Assembly: GCF_049056525.1 (NCBI RefSeq)
Contig: NZ_JBHUPT010000021.1
Location: 1-64,000 of the forward strand
Origin: Leisingera coralii
Lineage (GTDB): Bacteria; Pseudomonadota; Alphaproteobacteria; Rhodobacterales; Rhodobacteraceae
Length of the DNA stretch: 64,000 bases
Direction of reading: 5' to 3'
A program made the position numbers and the translations under genes. Below are positions 1-7,749 of the stretch, piece by piece. Positions within the stretch are counted from its first letter, which is position 1, and each line of letters starts with the position of its first letter. Under the pieces are notes generated by a model. That model did no database searches, was not told the DNA's origin, and saw nothing but the letters and a program-made list of their open reading frames with translations.

Positions 1-46
1 CTGTTTCCTGAACCGGTTTGTCCTCGGCCAGGGCGCAAACTGCGTC

Positions 47-1186
47 TTAGCTGACATCAATCTTGTATACTGACCGTTCTTCAATCTCGTCCCAGTCGAG
101 TTCCAGCCCGAGCCCGGCACCCGTTGGTGCGTTGACATAGCCATCGGCGTCGACCTCAATCCGCCCAAGCGCATCAACCTGGAACTCCGAATAGGGAACC
201 GGCATCTCGAAGTAATCGCAATTTTCATTCGAGAGCATCAAGTGGAGGTTGGCGGCCATGGACAATGCGCAGCCCCAGCTCTGAAATTCGACGTTGTAGC
301 CATTCGCTTCCGCCAGCGACAGAACTTTCCGTGCCGGTGTCAGCCCCCCGGCCGTCGTCGCGTCAATGCGCACACGATCCCAGCAATCATGGCGCATTGC
401 ATGGGCAATGTTGGCCAGTTCCACGATCGAGTTTCCGGCCGGAAGGATGGTCATATCTGTGCGGCGGCGCAGTTCGCGGTAGCCATCCAGATCATGATCC
501 GGGAACGGCGCCTCCAGCCAGACAAAGCCCATGTCGCTCATTTCCCGCGCGACCCGCAGTGCCGATTTGTGCGTGTAGTAGGCATCGGCATCGAACATGA
601 AGTCCAGCCCCTGCCCATGAAACTCCTTATGCACCAGCCGCATCATTTCGAGGTCGGCTTCGGGCTCGCATTTGTAGTGGAACTTGAACGCTGAAAAGCC
701 CTGTTCCCTGAGTTCCTCAATGAGGCCTGCATAGTCACCAGGACCATCCAGTACCTGCGTTGAAGCATACGCTTTGACGCGGTCCCGAGCGCCTCCGAGA
801 AACATGTAAAGCGGCATGTTCGCGCGTTTCGCTGCAAGGTCCCACATCGCTATGTCCAGCCCGGCGATAGCGGTGTTCGGCACCGAAAGGTTGCGGAGCT
901 GCATCCATTTCCAGATGCTTTCGCGGCGCAGCGCGGCCCGTCCCAGAAGCCCCTTAAGAAGCGGGCGCATCCCCTCTGCGACTGCCCGGTCGAAGTCGTT
1001 CTCTGTGCAAGAAAAAACACCGCCGGCACCTTCGATCCCATCGGATGTGGTAACCCGGGCAATGGTGTTCGTGGTGAGAAGCCCCGGCATGGTCGGCGAC
1101 CAGGAAAAGCGGGGAACTCCCGTGTCCACCACATAGACTTGGATCCGTTCAATCCGGCCGATGCTGTCTTCGATGTGCGCGCTCAT
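47..1186 (-). CDS. Mandelate racemase/muconate lactonizing enzyme-like protein (enolase superfamily)
   Basis: 379 aa, the usual length for the family, which abstracts the proton alpha to a carboxylate. An N-terminal capping domain (about 10-130) precedes a TIM barrel. Visible barrel motifs are a second-strand Lys in FKFHYK (K-x-H rather than the classical K-x-K), a metal-ligand Asp in FDAD, a metal-ligand Glu in WLEAP, and an Asp in RIDATTAGG. The third metal-ligand position, usually Glu or Asp, reads Asn in PAGNS, and no His is seen in the seventh-strand segment (EFQSWG). The fold is clear but the substrate is not predictable. The ATG follows AGGGGAAG. The gene lies downstream of a LysR gene, and its promoter carries motifs also found before the HD-domain gene at 2307, so a shared pathway is inferred. 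A racemase, epimerase or dehydratase role is possible. Confidence 0.85.
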   Translation of the reverse strand: MSAHIEDSIGRIERIQVYVVDTGVPRFSWSPTMPGLLTTNTIARVTTSDGIEGAGGVFSCTENDFDRAVAEGMRPLLKGLLGRAALRRESIWKWMQLRNLSVPNTAIAGLDIAMWDLAAKRANMPLYMFLGGARDRVKAYASTQVLDGPGDYAGLIEELREQGFSAFKFHYKCEPEADLEMMRLVHKEFHGQGLDFMFDADAYYTHKSALRVAREMSDMGFVWLEAPFPDHDLDGYRELRRRTDMTILPAGNSIVELANIAHAMRHDCWDRVRIDATTAGGLTPARKVLSLAEANGYNVEFQSWGCALSMAANLHLMLSNENCDYFEMPVPYSEFQVDALGRIEVDADGYVNAPTGAGLGLELDWDEIEERSVYKIDVS

Positions 1187-1271
1187 GAGTGGCTTCCCCT
1201 CGCTCCAAACCAGGAAACGAATCGTCTCCGTTGATGCGCTGAGGCATTACCGATGAACAATTGCCATTTCT

Positions 1272-1302
1272 AACGAATATTTTTCATCACATACCTTTCG
1301 GT
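1272..1302 (-). promoter_or_regulatory. Candidate LysR-binding region in front of the racemase-family gene
   Basis: On the minus strand, ACCGAAAGGTAT (1302-1291) is followed directly by GTGATGAAAAATATTCGTT (1290-1272). Both elements recur, in the same order and pointing the same way, upstream of the HD-domain gene at 2214-2255. The site lies about 85-115 bases before the racemase start codon, a usual place for a LysR activator. Binding is inferred. Confidence 0.5.
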
Positions 1303-1367
1303 CCTGCGCCGACCGCTGCAGGGCAAGCGCCAGTCCCATGTGAGAGGCTGCGGAAATGCCGATTGGA

Positions 1368-2213
1368 TCAGCTGTGGCCGCGAACCGTGGACAGGCAGGA
1401 GATCACGTCGGCGATCTGCTGGTCCGAGGGGCCTTCGGCCCGGTGAAGCAGATAGCAGGGCAGGGAAAGGGCTTCGGCCCCCTGCACAACCTGCAGCCGC
1501 CCGGCTTCGAGATGATCGTCCACCACATACTGAGGGAACAGGCCCCGGCCGCCGCGGCGAAGCAGGTACCGCAACCCCATCATGCAGTTGCCCAGAAACA
1601 GGCTCTGGCGCTCGGACTGTGCGGTGACACTCTCAACGTAGTGCTGGTATTCCTTGCCCAGTTCCAGATTGATGAAAAGAGGCTCTTCCTGCTCGGACGC
1701 TCCCGGGGTCTCGACGTAGGCCAGCTGCTCGGGAGGGAGTTCCCGGCAGCTGACCCGGGGATCACTCACCTCCTCGTGGGTGAGCGCGATGTCGAGGATG
1801 TGGTTCATCACCGCGTCACTCACATTGAGGATGTGGTCGAAGTTCAGGGCGAACAACAGTTTGCCGAAGGATCGCTCAAGCTCGATTGTCAGGTCGACGA
1901 GAAGAGGGTCCCAGATACTCAGCTGAGCCCCAATGCGAAGTGCGGTTCGGTTCGACAGCCGCTCAGCCAAGTCGCTGGACGCGATTTTCCACAAGGAGAT
2001 CATTTCCTCGGCGAACGGCTGAAACTCCTGCCCGAAGGCCGTCAGCTTGGTGCCGCCGGCCCCTCGCTCGAACAGGCGGTTGTTCACCGCCGCTTCCAGC
2101 GAGCGAATCCGTGCGCTTGCCGTGGTCTGGGTAATGCCCTGTTGCCTGGCGGCGGCGTGAAAACCCCCGGTCTCAACGATGGCGAGGAAGGTTTCGATGG
2201 CTTCTAACTGCAT
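1368..2213 (-). CDS. LysR family transcriptional regulator
   Basis: 281 aa. The N-terminal winged helix-turn-helix (residues 1-60: AIVETGGFHAAARQQGITQTT..., then SLEAAVNNRLFER) is typical of LysR. The C-terminal two thirds is the periplasmic-binding-protein-like effector domain. It is divergent from the HD-domain/BCCT unit and upstream of the racemase-family gene on its own strand. The inverted repeat ATACCGAAAGGTAT overlaps its own start codon, which suggests autoregulation. There is no convincing ribosome-binding site before the ATG, so a leaderless or weakly translated message is possible. The effector is unknown. Confidence 0.9.
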   Translation of the reverse strand: MQLEAIETFLAIVETGGFHAAARQQGITQTTASARIRSLEAAVNNRLFERGAGGTKLTAFGQEFQPFAEEMISLWKIASSDLAERLSNRTALRIGAQLSIWDPLLVDLTIELERSFGKLLFALNFDHILNVSDAVMNHILDIALTHEEVSDPRVSCRELPPEQLAYVETPGASEQEEPLFINLELGKEYQHYVESVTAQSERQSLFLGNCMMGLRYLLRRGGRGLFPQYVVDDHLEAGRLQVVQGAEALSLPCYLLHRAEGPSDQQIADVISCLSTVRGHS

Positions 2214-2255
2214 ACCGAAAGGTATTTCACATCAGAGTGATGGAATCAATTCGTT
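2212..2255 (+). promoter_or_regulatory. Candidate LysR operator between the LysR gene and the HD-domain gene
   Basis: The 14-bp inverted repeat ATACCGAAAGGTAT (2212-2225) overlaps the LysR start codon. It is followed 11 bases later by GTGATGGAATCAATTCGTT (2237-2255). The 12-mer ACCGAAAGGTAT and 16 of 19 positions of the second block are also found in front of the racemase-family gene. The spacing between blocks differs by 11 bp (one helical turn) between the two places. Confidence 0.55.
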
Positions 2256-2306
2256 TTCCCTTGCAAGGGCGGGCGGCTATAGTGCCTGGCCAAAGGAGGA
2301 CGTGCG

Positions 2307-2921
2307 ATGAACAACAAGCATCAGCCCAAATGGACCAACTTCGAGAATGCGAGCAAAGAGGACTTCCTCGCAGTCATGGATTACGAGGACGCCTACAACG
2401 CGGCTCTCGTTGACCGGCTTCTCGATGCGATCCGTTCACTGGATGAGGACTGGACCCCGTATCCGGTAAACCGCTACCAGCACTGCCTGCAGGCCGCGAC
2501 ACGCGCCCTCAACGACGGGGCGGATGAAGAGATTGTAGTCGCCGCGCTAATTCACGATGTCGGCGACATCCTCGCCCCTTACAATCACGGCGAGCTCGCA
2601 GCGGCGATCCTGAAGCCTTACGTCAGCGAAAAGTGCCACTGGATCACCAAGCACCACTGCGTGTTTCAAGGCTACTACTACAACCACCACCTTGGCGGCG
2701 ACCGCAACGCCCGCGACAAGTACCGCGACAGCCCCTACTGGGAAGACTGCCGGCATTTCTGTCACGAATACGATCAAAAGGCGTTCGACCCGGACTACCC
2801 GACCAAGCCGCTGGAGTTTTTTGAACCGATCCTGAGGCGTGTTCTGACGAAGCAGGAAGGCCACCTGGAACTGCTGGAAACAGCAGACGAGAAAGTGCCC
2901 GCAGAAGGCGCACAGGGCTAA
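2307..2921 (+). CDS. HD-domain protein, PhnZ-like (possible diiron oxygenase)
   Basis: 204 aa, the size of PhnZ/TmpB-type HD proteins. These are mixed-valent diiron oxygenases that cleave C-P bonds, in TmpB of a trimethylammonio-ethylphosphonate. A full set of metal ligands can be aligned: H59 (RYQHC), H83-D84 (IHDVGD), H94 (NHGE), H116 (TKHH) and D156 (EYDQKAF). The spacing matches the six-ligand PhnZ pattern better than a simple HD phosphohydrolase. The start follows AAAGGAGG. It lies upstream of a BCCT quaternary-amine transporter in the same direction and is divergent from the LysR gene, so oxidative cleavage of an imported trimethylammonium compound is a reasonable inference. A phosphohydrolase role is not excluded. 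Confidence 0.75.
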   Translation: MNNKHQPKWTNFENASKEDFLAVMDYEDAYNAALVDRLLDAIRSLDEDWTPYPVNRYQHCLQAATRALNDGADEEIVVAALIHDVGDILAPYNHGELAAAILKPYVSEKCHWITKHHCVFQGYYYNHHLGGDRNARDKYRDSPYWEDCRHFCHEYDQKAFDPDYPTKPLEFFEPILRRVLTKQEGHLELLETADEKVPAEGAQG

Positions 2922-2939
2922 ATCAGTCCCCAACTGAAA

Positions 2940-2985
2940 AGAAGCCGGACCGGCTGGCATCAGGCGGCGCCGGCTTCTCTTTTTC
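2940..2985 (+). terminator. Intrinsic terminator after the HD-domain gene
   Basis: AGAAGCCGG (2940-2948) pairs with CCGGCTTCT (2970-2978) and is followed by a T-rich run. It lies between the HD-domain gene and the BCCT gene, so the transporter is either read through or has its own promoter in the next 100 bases. Confidence 0.7.
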
Positions 2986-3085
2986 ATTGCCACCGGCCGC
3001 GTGCCTCGTGCAGCGGCTGATCAATACCGCTCATCCCGGAGGGATAGGCGGGCGAGTCCCATGGCTCATTCTTACGGAGGAAAAA

Positions 3086-4777
3086 GTGTCCCAATCAAAT
3101 CCCAACAACGGCCGGGTATCCAGGAGCGGCTTCTTCGCCGGCCTGCATCCCGGAATGGGCATGGCCGCGAAGGGCATGATTGCCGCGTTCGTGATTTTCA
3201 CGATCATGAACGTGGAATTTGCCGGCGGCGTCTACGGCGCGGTTCGCGGCTGGATCGAGGGGGGGCTGAGCTGGTACTATATCTCGACAATCACTGTCAT
3301 CATGTTCGTCTGCTTCTTCCTGATGTTTTCCAAGTGGGGAAGCATCAAATTGGGCGACGACGACAGCACCCCCGAATTCAGCAACTTCTCCTGGTTCGCG
3401 ATGCTCTTCTCGGCCGGTGTCGGCATCGGCATCCTCTTCTTCGGGGTGGCGGAACCGATCTTCTACTTCGATAACTCCGGTGCATTCGGTTATCCGAACA
3501 ACCCCCACGCGGACCTTCAAGGCCACATGGACATGGACATGCAGCGCGCAGTCGCCGCGATGCGTGTCACCTATTTCCACTGGGGCTTTCATGGCTGGGC
3601 GGTTTACGTGATCGTCGGCCTGTGCCTCGCCTACTTCGGCTTCCGCAAGAAGCTTCCGCTGACGCTTCGCTCTGCCCTGCATCCCCTCATCGGCGACAAG
3701 ATTTATGGCCCTGCTGGCCATGCCGTCGACCTTCTGGCGGTATTCGGCACCGTGTTCGGCGTCGCGACATCACTGGGCCTGGGCGTCAATCAGATGGCGA
3801 CAGGGCTGAAGGTGCTCTTTGGAGTAGACTCCGGTCTGCCGACACAGTTGGTCCTGATCGGAGTGATCTCTGTTGTTGCGACCGCCTCTGCCGTCTCCGG
3901 GGTCGGTAAGGGGATCCGCATCATTTCCGAATGGAATATCTGGCTGTCGATCATTCTGCTGGCCTGCTTCATGATTTTCGGCCCCTTCGAATGGCTCATG
4001 AGCTTCTTCGTCACCTCAATTGGCGACTATCTGTGGAACGTTATCCCGATGGGCTTCTGGACGGCCAATGAGGCAGGAAACTCCGCATGGCAGGGGGGCT
4101 GGACCATCTTCTACTGGGGCTGGTGGCTCAGCTGGGCACCGTTCGTCGGCATGTTCATCGCGCGCATCAGCCGCGGCCGTACCATCCGGCAATTCATGGT
4201 CGGCGTTATGTTCGTGCCCACCACTATTACCTTTCTCTGGCTTTGCATGTTCGGCGGCAACGCAATCTGGCAAGAACTGAACGCCGTTGGCGGACCCGCT
4301 GCAGCGGGCGGTGCAGGCATCATCGACACTGTGCGCGCTTGGGACTTGCCAGATGCCCTGTATGGCACCATTGCCAATCTCACCGCCAATTCTCAGATGG
4401 GTGACATGGCCTGGATTGCATGGCCGCTATCGGCACTGGCAACCTTCCTGCTGGCCTCCTGGTTTATCACCTCTTCAGACTCCGGAACCTTGGTTATCAC
4501 CACCATTCTGTCGATGGGTGATGATCATCCGCCGAAGAAATTCCGCATCATCTGGGGCATTGGGCAGGGCGTAGTTGCCGCGGTTCTGCTGCTGGCCGGC
4601 GGGCTGAGCGCTCTGCAAACCGCGTCTATTGCCGCGGCGTTCCCGATATCCTTTGTCCTGATCGCAATGACGTGGGGGCTGTGCAAGTCCCTTGCCATGG
4701 ACCCCTCGGCCGTGAAAGCTCCTGCTGAGGAATATGCAAAGGACGGCACGCATATCGCGCAGGAGCTGCATGCATAA
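3086..4777 (+). CDS. BCCT family betaine/carnitine/choline transporter
   Basis: 563 aa from a GTG start chosen because GGAGG lies five bases upstream (3076-3080). The open frame extends to 2987 but the extra residues have no family similarity. About 12 membrane segments. The BCCT hallmark is present: WGWWLSWAPFVGMFIARISRGRT (segment 8 with the Trp-rich substrate box), and a second Trp motif WGFHGWAVY. Residues 15-20 before the first helix read GLHPGMG, as in other members. The family moves quaternary ammonium compounds with Na+ or H+. Its position behind the HD-domain gene suggests that it imports that enzyme's substrate or a precursor. Confidence 0.93.
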   Translation: MSQSNPNNGRVSRSGFFAGLHPGMGMAAKGMIAAFVIFTIMNVEFAGGVYGAVRGWIEGGLSWYYISTITVIMFVCFFLMFSKWGSIKLGDDDSTPEFSNFSWFAMLFSAGVGIGILFFGVAEPIFYFDNSGAFGYPNNPHADLQGHMDMDMQRAVAAMRVTYFHWGFHGWAVYVIVGLCLAYFGFRKKLPLTLRSALHPLIGDKIYGPAGHAVDLLAVFGTVFGVATSLGLGVNQMATGLKVLFGVDSGLPTQLVLIGVISVVATASAVSGVGKGIRIISEWNIWLSIILLACFMIFGPFEWLMSFFVTSIGDYLWNVIPMGFWTANEAGNSAWQGGWTIFYWGWWLSWAPFVGMFIARISRGRTIRQFMVGVMFVPTTITFLWLCMFGGNAIWQELNAVGGPAAAGGAGIIDTVRAWDLPDALYGTIANLTANSQMGDMAWIAWPLSALATFLLASWFITSSDSGTLVITTILSMGDDHPPKKFRIIWGIGQGVVAAVLLLAGGLSALQTASIAAAFPISFVLIAMTWGLCKSLAMDPSAVKAPAEEYAKDGTHIAQELHA

Positions 4778-4784
4778 CACAATG

Positions 4785-4818
4785 TTCCGGTCCTGGAGAT
4801 ACACTTCTGGGACCGGAA
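4785..4818. terminator. Hairpin after the BCCT gene
   Basis: TTCCGGTCC (4785-4793) and GGACCGGAA (4810-4818) form a perfect 9-bp stem with a 16-base loop, eight bases after the BCCT stop codon. There is no T-run, so it is either a weak terminator or a message-stabilising 3' hairpin. Confidence 0.45.
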
Positions 4819-5212
4819 ATCCCGCAACCGAATTGGGTCGAGGTCCGGTGCAAACACAATTGCGGCAGATCGGCGAAATTCAAACGCTCAGGCAGGCGCC
4901 AACCCGTTTGATGCCAACCTCCAAGTTATTAAGAAACTCGGCAAAAGGCAAAATGACGATCCGTACGGGCCTCACGGCACCTGGGGCGTTCGCCGCGGCG
5001 GCGACTGACCGGATACCACCGCCGGAGCCGCGCTCAATCGCTGCACCGCTCTGGGCGCACCTGTCACAGAGCCCGCAGGATAAATCTGTCCGGGATAGGG
5101 GGAGTTCGACACTCAACCGATTTGTGCAGCAAGGCCCGTCGGGTGAGCCAGAGACCTTCCGTTACGCAAATCCTTCAATCAGGCCCACAGGTGCTGATCC
5201 CGGACACTCCGG
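4819..5212. other. Intergenic stretch with no recognisable gene
   Basis: This lies between the convergent BCCT and LacI genes. Open frames on both strands here have no ribosome-binding site and no recognisable protein motif. I see nothing else in it. Confidence 0.5.
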
Positions 5213-6211
5213 CTAGAATGCGGTGGACGCGCGTGGAACCAGCTCCGGTTGCGGGGCGCTGACAGACTTGGCGGCTCCACCGTCTATTGCGGCCATGAGA
5301 AGTCCGACAGATAGGTCCGCGATGGCCTCCAGGTGCAGTTCCACGGCTGTCAGAGGCGGTACGGAGAGCTTGGCGCGCAGCCCGTCGTAGCGGGTTGCGA
5401 TTCTGATATCCTGCGGAATTTTCAATCCTCTCGCCACTGCTGCCGTGACCGCTCCGGAGGCGAAGGCGTCGACCGGCACAAACAGCGCTTGGAGATCCGG
5501 ATTGGCGGACAGCAAGCCGGCAACCTCTTCCGCAGCGAGAGCTTCGCCGCCGGTTTCATCCAGCTGGAGAAATGCTGGCTCCATGCCAGTCTCGCTGCAA
5601 AAGGACCAGTAGGCGGCTTCTGTCTCGAGATAGGAATTGCGCCGCTGCGCGCCGGTGACCAGCCCGATGCGAGAGGCCCCGGAGGCGCGCAAGTGCTGCA
5701 GTACCATCCGGGCGGTCGCGCCGGAATTCAAGTCGACGTGCGGGATGTCCTCACGTCCGGGCACGCGTCCTACAGATACAACCGGCACCCCGAGGCCCAT
5801 GAAATGCTGCACCAGCGGGTCATCCTGGAAGGGTTCGACCAGGATCACACCATCCGGTGTGATGGCATCCAGCTGTGTCCCCGACTGGAAGGGCGGGATC
5901 AGGCAAAGCGCCATGTTCCGCGTCAGCGACGCCACCGCCGCGGTGGCCGCGATCTCCATCAGAAAGCCGAGCCGGGAAGGGCCCGCCGCCACCGAGAAGG
6001 GCATCGAGGACGCAAGCGCGATCATCCCGGTCCGCCCGGTGCGCAGATGCTGCGCTGCGCGGTTCGGCCTGTAGCCGATTTCCTGCGCGATCTTCTCGAT
6101 GCGCTCCCGGGTTTCGGGATCGACATGCCGCCGCCCGCTAAAGGCATGGGAAACCGTGGTTTTCGAAACGCCCGCCGCCTGCGCTAGATCGCTAATTGTC
6201 GGTTTCTTCAT
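5213..6211 (-). CDS. LacI family transcriptional regulator
   Basis: 332 aa. The N-terminal LacI helix-turn-helix and hinge are clear (TISDLAQAAGVSKTTVSHAFSG, then GYRPNRAAQHLRTG), followed by a sugar/purine-binding-type effector domain. It is divergent from the NCS2 permease-amidohydrolase-TSUP operon. Two copies of GCAAATCGGTTTGC lie in the shared intergenic region. That palindrome resembles the PurR-type GCAAA..TTTGC core, and the operon it faces looks nucleobase-related, so a purine or pyrimidine ligand is inferred. It may be autoregulated, since one operator lies 46 bases before its own start. Confidence 0.9.
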   Translation of the reverse strand: MKKPTISDLAQAAGVSKTTVSHAFSGRRHVDPETRERIEKIAQEIGYRPNRAAQHLRTGRTGMIALASSMPFSVAAGPSRLGFLMEIAATAAVASLTRNMALCLIPPFQSGTQLDAITPDGVILVEPFQDDPLVQHFMGLGVPVVSVGRVPGREDIPHVDLNSGATARMVLQHLRASGASRIGLVTGAQRRNSYLETEAAYWSFCSETGMEPAFLQLDETGGEALAAEEVAGLLSANPDLQALFVPVDAFASGAVTAAVARGLKIPQDIRIATRYDGLRAKLSVPPLTAVELHLEAIADLSVGLLMAAIDGGAAKSVSAPQPELVPRASTAF

Positions 6212-6256
6212 CGCTGCCTCATCCTTGTGCCCGGCCTGGCCGGCGCAAACTGTTTA

Positions 6257-6270
6257 GCAAATCGGTTTGC
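6257..6270. promoter_or_regulatory. LacI-family operator, copy 1
   Basis: GCAAATCGGTTTGC is a near-perfect palindrome with a central CG, as LacI-family operators require. It is 46 bases upstream of the LacI gene start. Confidence 0.7.
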
Positions 6271-6304
6271 ACGAATCAATTTCCGTGCTAAGCCAACCCA
6301 TCAT

Positions 6305-6318
6305 GCAAATCGGTTTGC
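6305..6318. promoter_or_regulatory. LacI-family operator, copy 2
   Basis: An identical GCAAATCGGTTTGC, extended by AT on each side (ATGCAAATCGGTTTGCAT, 6303-6320). It lies 48 bp centre to centre from copy 1 and 66 bases before the permease start. The spacing would allow looping or cooperative binding. Confidence 0.7.
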
Positions 6319-6384
6319 ATGGCTTTTTCTTACGGTTTGTTCCGGTTTGCCCGTGGGATGGCGGGCCCCAAAGGGAGGAAAACA

Positions 6385-7749
6385 ATGTCAACACACACGC
6401 AAACGCATAGCCGCGACCCCGCGGATGAAATGCTGCCGCCGCGCAGTCTTGCGGTTTACGGGCTGCAACATGTGCTGGTGATGGCAGCGTCGCCGATCAC
6501 CGCGGTGTTCCTGGTGTCGCGCGCCCTCAACTTCGACGAGGCCCTGACGGTTGCGCTGATCAGCGCCACTTTCCTGGTCTGCGGCTTCGGCACGCTGCTG
6601 CAAAGCTTCGGCCCCCGCGGCTTTGGCGCCCGGCTGCCCTTCATCATGGTGCCCGGCGGGGCGCCGATCTTCATCTTCATGGCGATTGCCGTGCAGACGG
6701 ACGTGCAGACCGCGGTGGGGGCGGTGATCATGACGGCGCTGTTCTACTTCGCCGCACTGCCAGTCTTCAGAAGGCTGATCGTGTTCTTCCCGCCGATCGT
6801 GGTGGGCACCATGCTGCTGCTGGTGTCGGTCAAGCTGGTGAAGATCTTCGGCGGCACCATCACCGGCAAGCCGGGCACGGAAGGCTTTGCCGACCCGATC
6901 AAGATCGCACTTGCGGGCGCGACCATACTGCTGACCATTCTCTGTGCCCGCTTTCTCTCCGGTACGCTGCAACGGCTGGCTGTCATGCTGGGCCTCGTTG
7001 GCGGCACGCTGATCGCGCTCACCATCGGTGAGGCGCAGATCACTGGCCTGTTCACTGGTCCGGTCATCGCGGTGCCGCAATTGCTGCCTTACGGCATGCC
7101 TAAGTTCGACATCTTCGCCTCGCTGCCGCTGATCATCTTCTCGATCATCTCCATGGCCGAAGCCACCGGACAGACACTGGCCACCGCCGAGATCGCGGGC
7201 CGCAGCGGCAATGCGCAGAACATCGTGCCGGCCACCATCCGCGGTGACGCCATCACCTCGCTGATCGGCGGCCTGTTCGGCACCTCGCTGATCATCACCT
7301 CGGGTGAAAACATCGGCATCGTGCGCGCAACTAACGTGAAATCGCGCTACGTGACCGCCGCTGCCGGCGTGATCCTGATCCTGATCGCGATCTTCGCACC
7401 GGTCAGCCGCCTGGCCTCTGCGCTGCCTGGCCCGGTCGTGGGCGGCACTGCCGTCATCGTCTTTGCCATCATCGGCGTGATCGGCATCGACATGCTGCGC
7501 CGCGTCGACCTGCGCGATCACGGCAACATGTACACGCTGGCCGCCGCGCTCACCATGGGGCTGCTGCCGACGCTGATCCCGGATCTTTATAGCCAGTTCC
7601 CGAAATGGTCGCAGATGATCCTTGGCAACGGTCTGGCCATGGGCACGATCACGGCCGCGGTGGTGAATGCGCTTTTTGTGCACGTGGGGCGCGCAGACCG
7701 TCCCGGTGAACCCGAAGCCATCTCCGTCGAAGCGGAGGCAAGCAAATGA
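6385..7749 (+). CDS. NCS2 family nucleobase permease (xanthine/uracil type)
   Basis: 454 aa from an ATG preceded by GGGAGGAAAAC. An in-frame ATG at 6319 lies next to operator copy 2 without a Shine-Dalgarno and is not preferred. About 12-14 membrane segments. NCS2 signatures are the first-helix QHVLVMAASP, the segment-8 SMAEATGQT with the substrate-binding Glu, and ENIGIVRAT matching the family pattern [QEP]NxGxxxxT. The family imports xanthine, uric acid, uracil or related bases by proton symport. It is first in an operon with an amidohydrolase (ATGA overlap) and a TSUP permease. Confidence 0.92.
   Translation: MSTHTQTHSRDPADEMLPPRSLAVYGLQHVLVMAASPITAVFLVSRALNFDEALTVALISATFLVCGFGTLLQSFGPRGFGARLPFIMVPGGAPIFIFMAIAVQTDVQTAVGAVIMTALFYFAALPVFRRLIVFFPPIVVGTMLLLVSVKLVKIFGGTITGKPGTEGFADPIKIALAGATILLTILCARFLSGTLQRLAVMLGLVGGTLIALTIGEAQITGLFTGPVIAVPQLLPYGMPKFDIFASLPLIIFSIISMAEATGQTLATAEIAGRSGNAQNIVPATIRGDAITSLIGGLFGTSLIITSGENIGIVRATNVKSRYVTAAAGVILILIAIFAPVSRLASALPGPVVGGTAVIVFAIIGVIGIDMLRRVDLRDHGNMYTLAAALTMGLLPTLIPDLYSQFPKWSQMILGNGLAMGTITAAVVNALFVHVGRADRPGEPEAISVEAEASK

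Noticed and set aside
4734..5216. 160-codon frame after the BCCT gene
   Set aside because: It starts inside the BCCT gene, lacks a ribosome-binding site and shows no membrane, signal or domain pattern.
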